Of a stretch of 11,832 bases of DNA, positions 7,857-11,832 are shown one piece after another. Under the pieces are notes generated by a model. The model was not told the origin of the DNA, did not search any database, and worked only from the letters and a program-made list of their open reading frames with translations. Position 1 is the first letter of the stretch, and each line of letters begins with the position of its first letter. The position numbers and the translations under genes were made by a program. Source of the DNA: Christensenella sp. UBA1260 (lineage in GTDB: Bacteria; Bacillota; Clostridia; Christensenellales; CAG-917); NCBI GenBank assembly GCA_002308155.1, contig DBVQ01000097.1:21706-33537 (forward strand). The letters run 5' to 3'.

Positions 7857-8033
7857 GGGGCTTTGCCCCGTAATAGCGAGGTGCGTGTTTGCACGCAAAA
7901 GAAGCGTCTTGTCAAAATCAATTTTGACATCGTCGTCTTCGTCGTTCGCAATCCTTGCAAGCAAGTTGCTCTTTCCTCGCCGTCAGCACGCAGTGGTTCA
8001 CACGGCGTTGCCGTGTGCCGCAATTTTTGCGGC
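7857..8033. repeat. Run of five short perfect hairpins
   Basis: In order they are GGGGC-TTT-GCCCC (7857-7869), GCGTG-TTTG-CACGC (7883-7896), GTCAAAA-TCAA-TTTTGAC (7911-7928), CACACGGC-GTT-GCCGTGTG (7999-8017) and GCCGCAA-TTT-TTGCGGC (8017-8033). The last two share one base and stand back to back. The stems differ in sequence, so this is not a simple tandem repeat. Confidence 0.65.
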
Positions 8034-8049
8034 AGAGTCCACAAGCCAA

Positions 8050-8076
8050 CAAAAAAACGCATCTTGCGATGCGTTG
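8050..8076 (-). terminator. Terminator of the tRNA-Ala/tRNA-Ile transcript
   Basis: On the - strand AACGCATC (8075-8068) and GATGCGTT (8063-8056) form an 8-bp stem with a GCAA tetraloop, followed by five more T. It begins four bases after the tRNA-Ile CCA end. On the + strand the same hairpin is followed by GTTTT, so it could work weakly in both directions. Confidence 0.85.
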
Positions 8077-8079
8077 TTT

Positions 8080-8156
8080 TGGTAGGAATGGGTGGACTCG
8101 AACCACTGACCCCCACCTTATCAGGGTGGTGCTCTAACCGACTGAGCTACATTCCT
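8080..8156 (-). tRNA. trnI: tRNA-Ile (anticodon GAU)
   Basis: This 77-base tRNA has an encoded CCA. The acceptor AGGAATG pairs with CATTCCT over all 7 bases. The D stem is GCTC/GAGC, the anticodon stem CCACC/GGTGG with loop CTGATAA (anticodon GAT), and the variable region GGGTC. The T arm AGTGG-TTCGAGT-CCACC has an A-C mismatch at its base. It is the second gene of a two-tRNA transcript and ends just before a strong terminator. Its 3' end is duplicated at 7831-7854. Confidence 0.96.
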
Positions 8157-8164
8157 ATATTTTT

Positions 8165-8188
8165 ACGAGCAAACCGAAGTCTGCTCGT
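8165..8188 (-). other. UUCG-capped hairpin between the two tRNAs
   Basis: On the transcribed (-) strand, ACGAGCAGAC and GTTTGCTCGT form a 10-bp stem (one G-U pair) closed by a C-UUCG-G tetraloop, which is exceptionally stable. It is followed by A-rich rather than T-rich sequence, so it is not a terminator here. It more likely separates the tRNA precursors or guides processing. Confidence 0.7.
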
Positions 8189-8190
8189 TG

Positions 8191-8266
8191 TGGTGGAGAT
8201 ACACGGATTCGAACCGAGGACCTCTTGAATGCAAATCAAGCGCTCTACCAACTGAGCTATACCCCC
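8191..8266 (-). tRNA. trnA: tRNA-Ala (anticodon UGC)
   Basis: This 76-base tRNA has an encoded CCA. The acceptor GGGGGTA pairs with TATCTCC using two G-U pairs. The D stem is GCTC/GAGC and the anticodon stem CTTGA/TCAAG with loop TTTGCAT (anticodon TGC). The T arm CTCGG-TTCGAAT-CCGTG has a U-U mismatch. It is the first gene after the promoter at 8283-8311. In many bacteria the Ile and Ala tRNAs sit in the rRNA spacer in the order Ile-Ala; here they form a separate unit in the order Ala-Ile. Confidence 0.96.
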
Positions 8267-8282
8267 AAGTGAATGCTTTAAG

Positions 8283-8311
8283 ATAATATCATTATAAAAG
8301 CGGATTGTCAA
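8283..8311 (-). promoter_or_regulatory. Sigma-A-type promoter of the tRNA-Ala/tRNA-Ile unit
   Basis: On the - strand TTGACA (8311-8306), a 17-base spacer and TATTAT (8288-8283) lie 17 bases before tRNA-Ala. The -35 box is a perfect consensus. A 6-bp inverted repeat AAATGT/ACATTT (8310-8326) and A/T-rich sequence lie just upstream, possibly acting as an UP-like element. Confidence 0.85.
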
Positions 8312-8395
8312 ATGTTTTTCACATTTTTTTGAGGGCAAAAAATCTTGTGTTGTTCGGGCGATTTTGACCACAAAATATAGGAAGGTATTGAGGTA

Positions 8396-8842
8396 TTATT
8401 TTATGGCGTCAAGGGCTTTTTGTTTGAGTATGTCTTTTTCCTCTTGCGTCAGGGTGTCAAGATAGCGGCTCAGGCAGAATTTGCCAAAGGCAAAGATTTC
8501 GCGGTCTTTCATTTTGGCGAGGTCACTAAAGGATTTTTGATTGCCTGTGCGCAGAGCAAGGTCCGAAATTATTATGAGTGACTTCGTCTTTTTGAGAGAG
8601 AACCCATGCTTGTTTGCAAGCGCGTCCATGCGTTTTGCGGGGATGTTTGACACTACGGGCTCATGCGCGATGTCCTCTTCGTAGAGAGCAATGAGTGCGT
8701 CGTTGAGCTTTGCGTAGAGCGGATGCTCTTTGCCGTCTGCATACGCAATAGACGGCGCGGAAAAAGCGCAGACGAGGCACATTGTCAAAACCGCGGCAAG
8801 CGCAAGCGAAAATACAACTGTTTTCAAAGCATAATTTTTCAT
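8396..8842 (-). CDS. Small secreted protein of unknown function
   Basis: From the ATG at 8842 this encodes 148 residues. Residues 1-35 are a typical signal peptide: a lysine-containing start, a hydrophobic core VVFSLALAAVLTMCLVCAF, and a likely cut after AYA (residues 33-35) before Asp36. The mature part of about 113 residues is mixed charged and probably helical, ending in a Lys/Glu-rich stretch. I see no known motif, no cell-wall anchor and no lipobox. The frame can be extended upstream to a TTG at 8938, but that would put a non-hydrophobic 32-residue lead before the signal peptide and run into the transketolase promoter, so the internal ATG was chosen. No clear ribosome site precedes it, which lowers confidence. 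It is transcribed away from the transketolase genes. Confidence 0.65.
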   Translation of the reverse strand: MKNYALKTVVFSLALAAVLTMCLVCAFSAPSIAYADGKEHPLYAKLNDALIALYEEDIAHEPVVSNIPAKRMDALANKHGFSLKKTKSLIIISDLALRTGNQKSFSDLAKMKDREIFAFGKFCLSRYLDTLTQEEKDILKQKALDAIK

Positions 8843-8887
8843 ATTTTTAGGTTGCGCGTGCGCGATATTTTTATGTATGGGCGAGCG

Positions 8888-8908
8888 ATAAATAAAATAT
8901 TTATTTAT
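8888..8908. promoter_or_regulatory. A/T-rich near-palindrome in the divergent promoter region
   Basis: The 21 bases centred on 8898 match their reverse complement at 9 of 10 positions per arm (ATAAATAAAA-T-ATTTATTTAT). The site lies 14 bases upstream of the transketolase -35 box and about 45 bases upstream of the secreted-protein start. It could be an operator for either gene, but simple A/T bias could also produce it. Confidence 0.35.
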
Positions 8909-8921
8909 GTCGAATAAGTAC

Positions 8922-8950
8922 TTGAAATGCGCCCTCAAAAATGCTATACT
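8922..8950 (+). promoter_or_regulatory. Promoter of the transketolase genes
   Basis: TTGAAA (8922-8927), a 17-base spacer and TATACT (8945-8950) with an extended -10 TG at 8942-8943. It is followed by a strong ribosome site, AGGAGG, at 8963-8968. The spacing and boxes are near consensus for the main sigma factor. Confidence 0.85.
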
Positions 8951-8974
8951 GATTCTGTTCGTAGGAGGAAGCAG

Positions 8975-9793
8975 ATGGAATCTTCAAAACTCGCATTTTT
9001 GACCGCCAAAGCAAGACAACTCCGTGACGACGCAATCGAGATGATTGGGCGCTTCGGCGTAGGCCATATCGGGGGCGTTATGTCCGTGATGGATGCTTTG
9101 ACGGTTATTTATTATGACAAGGCAAAAATCGATCCGAAAAATCCAAATTGGCAGGAGAGAGATCGCGTTATCATGTCCAAAGGACATGCCGGCCCTGCGA
9201 TGTACGTCGTTTTGGGCGACCTTGGGTTTTATCCAAGAGAGTGGGAGAAGACGCTCAATCAAAACGGCACACATCTCCCATCTCACTGCGATAGATTGAA
9301 AACTCCGGGCATTGATATGACCGCAGGCTCATTGGGACAAGGGCTCTCCGTTGCTGTCGGTATGGCAGAGGCGGCAAGGCTCGACGGCAATCCTGCAACA
9401 ATATATTGCATCATCGGCGACGGCGAAAGCCAAGAGGGTCAAATCTGGGAGGCAAGCATGTATGCGGGCTCTCATCATCTTGACAACCTCATCGTCATGC
9501 TTGACTACAACAAGATGCAACTTGACGGCAAGGTTGCGGATATCAACGACATCGCATCTCCTGTTGACAAGTGGAAATCCTTTGGATTTGACGTTCAGGA
9601 CATCGATGGCAACGATATAGAGCAAATTGCAGACGCTATTGACAAGGCAAAAGCCACAAAGGGCAAGGCGCATATGATTGTCCTCAACACAATCAAGGGC
9701 AAGGGCGCAAGCTTTGCAGAAGCGGCGGCAAATTGCCACAGCATGTCGATACCAGAAGAACTTTGGAGAAAAGAGACGGGGAGGACGCAGTAA
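8975..9793 (+). CDS. Transketolase, N-terminal (thiamine diphosphate-binding) subunit
   Basis: This 272-residue subunit matches the N-terminal third of full-length transketolase. Together with the next gene it moves two-carbon units between sugar phosphates in the non-oxidative pentose phosphate pathway. The family motif SKGH is present (His71), followed by the thiamine-diphosphate/Mg2+ motif that runs from GDGESQEG (residues 148-155) to Asn179 in LDYNKMQLDG. The ATG at 8975 was chosen because AGGAGG lies 6 bases upstream. An upstream in-frame TTG at 8927 would sit inside the -35 box. Two-gene transketolases are common in Clostridia and archaea. The stop TAA overlaps the next ATG (TAATG). Confidence 0.95.
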   Translation: MESSKLAFLTAKARQLRDDAIEMIGRFGVGHIGGVMSVMDALTVIYYDKAKIDPKNPNWQERDRVIMSKGHAGPAMYVVLGDLGFYPREWEKTLNQNGTHLPSHCDRLKTPGIDMTAGSLGQGLSVAVGMAEAARLDGNPATIYCIIGDGESQEGQIWEASMYAGSHHLDNLIVMLDYNKMQLDGKVADINDIASPVDKWKSFGFDVQDIDGNDIEQIADAIDKAKATKGKAHMIVLNTIKGKGASFAEAAANCHSMSIPEELWRKETGRTQ

Positions 9794-10731
9794 TGACAGA
9801 CGAAAGAGAAATTAGACAAACCCTCGCATCCGCTCTTGTGGAATACGCCAAAAAGGACGACCGCATCGTCGTTTTGGATGCAGACCTTATGAGTTGCCAT
9901 GCAACAAAATGTTTCAAAGAAGCATTCCCGGACAGATTCTTCAACGTCGGCATCGCCGAAGCCAATATGATTGGTATGGCGGCGGGTATGTCCGCAATGG
10001 GCAAGATTCCATTCACCTACAGCTTTGCTCCGTTTGCGACACGCAGATGTTTTGACCAAATCTTCATCTCAGTTGCCTATGCAGGACTCAATGTCAAGAT
10101 GGTAGGCTCCGAGCCTGGCGTCGCGGCAGAGGCAAACGGCGGCACGCATATGCCTTTTGAAGATATGGCAATCATGCGTTCAATCCCGCATATGGTATGC
10201 TTTGAGCCGACGGACGCAACCATGATGGAAAAGGCGCTTGACGAAATCGTCAACTATCCAAGCTCAGTCTATATACGTATGTTCCGCAAGAAAGCGGCAA
10301 AGATATACGATGATAGCCTTGACTTCAAACTCGGCAAGGCAATAGAGCTTAGAGACGGCAAGGACGTGACACTCATTGCAAGCGGCATCATGGTTGAGCG
10401 TGCATTGCAAGCAGCAGACCTCTTGGCAGAAGAGGGTGTGTCCGCAAAGGTTGTCAACATCCACACATGGAAACCGATTGACAAAGACGCAATCATCGCG
10501 GCAGCAAAGAAGACGGGCGCAATCGTCACTTGCGAAAACCACAATATCTTTGGGGGCTTAGGCAGTGCAGTCAGCGAAGTCGTCGTTGAAAACTGCCCGG
10601 TGCCACTCAAGATGGTGGGCGTCAAGGACGAGTTTGGACAGGTCGGCAAGAACGCATATCTCAGCGAGGTTTACGGCTTGACCACCGCAGATATTGTCAA
10701 AGCGGCAAAAGAAGCTATCAGCAGAAAATAA
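9793..10731 (+). CDS. Transketolase, C-terminal subunit
   Basis: This 312-residue partner of the preceding subunit contains the pyrimidine-binding and C-terminal transketolase domains. The motif GIAEANMIGMAAG near residues 53-65 holds the conserved Glu56 that activates the thiamine ring. The ATG at 9793 overlaps the previous stop by one base and is preceded by GGGGAGG at 9779-9785, so the two subunits should be made in equal amounts. An earlier in-frame ATG at 9733 lies deep inside the first subunit and lacks this site. A paralogous function, such as a DXP-synthase-like or specialised transketolase, is possible, but the pairing and length fit ordinary transketolase. Confidence 0.94.
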   Translation: MTDEREIRQTLASALVEYAKKDDRIVVLDADLMSCHATKCFKEAFPDRFFNVGIAEANMIGMAAGMSAMGKIPFTYSFAPFATRRCFDQIFISVAYAGLNVKMVGSEPGVAAEANGGTHMPFEDMAIMRSIPHMVCFEPTDATMMEKALDEIVNYPSSVYIRMFRKKAAKIYDDSLDFKLGKAIELRDGKDVTLIASGIMVERALQAADLLAEEGVSAKVVNIHTWKPIDKDAIIAAAKKTGAIVTCENHNIFGGLGSAVSEVVVENCPVPLKMVGVKDEFGQVGKNAYLSEVYGLTTADIVKAAKEAISRK

Positions 10732-10737
10732 CAGAAT

Positions 10738-10780
10738 CGGCGCTTTACTCACGCAAAAAGCGGGGTAAAACGCCGTTTTT
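10738..10780 (+). terminator. Terminator after the transketolase genes
   Basis: CGGCG (10738-10742) pairs with CGCCG (10771-10775). The stem continues as CTTTAC against GTAAAA with one C-A mismatch, and five T follow at 10776-10780. It begins seven bases after the transketolase stop. No strong promoter is seen between it and the flavodiiron gene, so some read-through may feed that gene. Confidence 0.75.
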
Positions 10781-10783
10781 GAC

Positions 10784-10797
10784 AATTGAAATCAATT
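10784..10797. repeat. Small inverted repeat before the flavodiiron gene
   Basis: AATTG-AAAT-CAATT stands between the terminator and the AGGAG ribosome site at 10801-10805. It could be an operator or simply A/T-rich leader; a TTGACA at 10779-10784 has no usable -10 box at the right distance. Confidence 0.3.
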
Positions 10798-10813
10798 TTA
10801 AGGAGAATAAATT

Positions 10814-11832
10814 ATGAAAGACATGGGCGACATCAAATACGTTGGCGTCAACGATCACGACATAGACCTGTTTGAAGGTATGTACGACGTGCCAAACGGT
10901 ATGGCATACAATTCCTACGTCATCCTTGACGAAAAGGTTGCCGTCATTGACACAGTTGAGGCAAGATTTACCCACGAGTGGTTGGACAACGTAAAGAAGG
11001 CTCTCGGCTCAAGAAAGCCGGACTATCTCATCGTACAACACATGGAGCCAGATCACTCCGCAAACATTGCAAACTTCTTGAAGGTGTATGACAAAGCGAC
11101 TGTCGTGGCATCAGCAAAGGCTTTCCAGATGATGCAAAACTTCTTTGGCACGGACTTTCAAGACAGACGCATCGTCATTGCGGACAGAGACGTTTTGTCC
11201 CTAGGCGAGCACGTGCTCGTGTTTATTGCAGCCCCAATGGTGCACTGGCCGGAAGTTATGGTGACTTACGACACAGTCAGCAAGACGCTCTTCTCGGCGG
11301 ACGGATTTGGCAAGTTCGGTGCGCTTGACGTTGAAGAAGATTGGGCTTGCGAGGCAAGAAGATACTATTTTGGCATCGTCGGCAAATACGGCGCGCAAGT
11401 GCAATTGCTCTTGAAGAAGGCGGCAGACCTCGACATAGAGAGGATTTGCCCACTTCACGGACCAATCCTTGATGAAAACCTTGGCTACTATCTCGGTCTC
11501 TACAACACATGGTCTTCATACAGCGTGGAGACAGAGGGCATCGTGATTGCCTACACATCTGTTTACGGTCACACCAAAGAGGCGGTTGAGCTCCTTGCAA
11601 AGAAACTCAAAGACAAGGGTTGCCCGCGCGTTGAAGTCAGCGACCTCGCTCGCTGCGATATGGCAGAAGCAGTTGAGGACGCTTTCCGCTATGGCAAAAT
11701 CGTGTTTGCAACAACAACGTACAACGCAGAGATATTCCCGTTTATGCGCACGTTCATTGAAAACTTGCGCGAGCGCAACTTCTCAAACAAGACCGTTGCG
11801 TTTGTGGAGAACGGAAGCTGGGCTCCTATGGC
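10814..11832 (+). CDS. Flavodiiron protein (A-type flavoprotein, FprA/ROO-like), 3' partial
   Basis: There are 339 codons before the right edge; family members are about 400 residues, so roughly the last 60 or more are missing. The N-terminal metallo-beta-lactamase-like domain has the diiron ligand set: HMEPDH (His76, Glu78, Asp80, His81), His144 in APMVHWPE, Asp163 in SADGFG and His215 in CPLHGP. A flavodoxin domain starts near residue 243, with the FMN phosphate loop AYTSVYGHTKEA. The family reduces oxygen to water or NO to N2O in the cytoplasm of anaerobes, with electrons usually from rubredoxin. The ribosome site AGGAG at 10801-10805 fixes the start. A C-terminal extra domain such as rubredoxin cannot be excluded because the end is cut off. 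Confidence 0.95.
   Translation, partial: MKDMGDIKYVGVNDHDIDLFEGMYDVPNGMAYNSYVILDEKVAVIDTVEARFTHEWLDNVKKALGSRKPDYLIVQHMEPDHSANIANFLKVYDKATVVASAKAFQMMQNFFGTDFQDRRIVIADRDVLSLGEHVLVFIAAPMVHWPEVMVTYDTVSKTLFSADGFGKFGALDVEEDWACEARRYYFGIVGKYGAQVQLLLKKAADLDIERICPLHGPILDENLGYYLGLYNTWSSYSVETEGIVIAYTSVYGHTKEAVELLAKKLKDKGCPRVEVSDLARCDMAEAVEDAFRYGKIVFATTTYNAEIFPFMRTFIENLRERNFSNKTVAFVENGSWAPM

Larger units (their letters stand above)
7611..8079. other. Gene-free, hairpin-rich spacer next to tRNA-Ile
   Basis: No convincing protein gene lies in these 469 bases. The open frames here have no ribosome site and partly read across tRNA sequence. The spacer is instead full of inverted repeats: a 5-bp stem at 7666-7679, a 13-base pair of arms at 7686-7698 and 7743-7755, two terminator-like hairpins facing each other at 7773-7797 and 7801-7829, and five more perfect hairpins between 7857 and 8033. 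It also has a 24-base copy of the tRNA-Ile 3' end at 7831-7854. It may be a decayed mobile element or an integration scar, but no integrase or transposase is visible. Confidence 0.7.

Noticed and set aside
7831..8100. CRISPR array suggested by a repeated 24-base unit
   Set aside because: There are only two copies, 246 bases apart, and they are explained by the tRNA-Ile 3' end; there are no regular spacers and no cas genes.
7796..8116. - strand frame of 106 codons in the spacer
   Set aside because: It crosses the tRNA 3' end and several hairpins, and has no ribosome site or recognisable protein features.
7833..8228. + strand frame of 131 codons across the spacer and both tRNAs
   Set aside because: It reads antisense through tRNA-Ile and into tRNA-Ala, has no ribosome site, and yields the typical false tRNA peptide endings.
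8147..8371. - strand frame across tRNA-Ala giving a GGIAQLVERL-type peptide
   Set aside because: This peptide is the well-known false translation of a tRNA gene; the tRNA fold explains the sequence.
8843..8938. Upstream TTG start giving a 180-residue form of the secreted protein
   Set aside because: It would bury the signal peptide behind 32 residues and overlap the transketolase promoter; the ATG at 8842 fits a secreted protein.
9733..9792. Earlier ATG for the second transketolase subunit
   Set aside because: It lies 60 bases inside the first subunit without a ribosome site; the ATG at 9793 has GGGGAGG and the TAATG overlap.
10779..10800. TTGACA as a -35 box for the flavodiiron gene
   Set aside because: A -10 box at normal spacing would fall on the ribosome site at 10801-10805, and no TATAAT-like sequence is there.

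Overview
The window looks like a piece of an anaerobic, probably gut- or rumen-type Clostridia genome (Bacillota). The reasons are strong AGGAGG-type ribosome sites, a transketolase split into two genes, a flavodiiron protein of the kind used by anaerobes against oxygen or NO, and RsbU/RsbV/RsbW-type signalling proteins. The species cannot be named from sequence alone.

Region 1 (1-7610, + strand) is a tightly packed operon of five genes that enters from the left. It holds the end of a nonribosomal peptide synthetase (adenylation, carrier and terminal reductase domains), a MATE exporter fused to an RsbW/SpoIIAB-like ATPase domain, an RsbV-like STAS protein, a membrane SpoIIE/RsbU-type phosphatase that carries its own ATPase-like tail, and an Sfp-type phosphopantetheinyl transferase. 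Junctions are a 1-base overlap, a 17-base overlap, and gaps of 12 and 6 bases. The PPTase would activate the carrier domain and the reductase would release the product as an aldehyde or alcohol. The MATE protein is the likely exporter. The three partner-switching proteins appear to control the pathway or the exporter itself. This is the most interesting part of the window.

Region 2 (7611-8395) has no protein gene. It contains tRNA-Ala(UGC) and tRNA-Ile(GAU) on the - strand, with a good promoter and a clean terminator. It also contains a structured 470-base spacer with a 24-base direct repeat of the tRNA-Ile 3' end, extra copies of a tRNA-end-plus-terminator unit (one inverted), and a run of small perfect hairpins. 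This looks like a recombination scar or a decayed element next to a tRNA gene.

Region 3 (8396-8842, - strand) is a small secreted protein of unknown function, divergent from region 4.

Region 4 (8922-11832, + strand) is housekeeping: the two transketolase subunits, with a clear promoter and terminator, then a flavodiiron protein cut off by the right edge.
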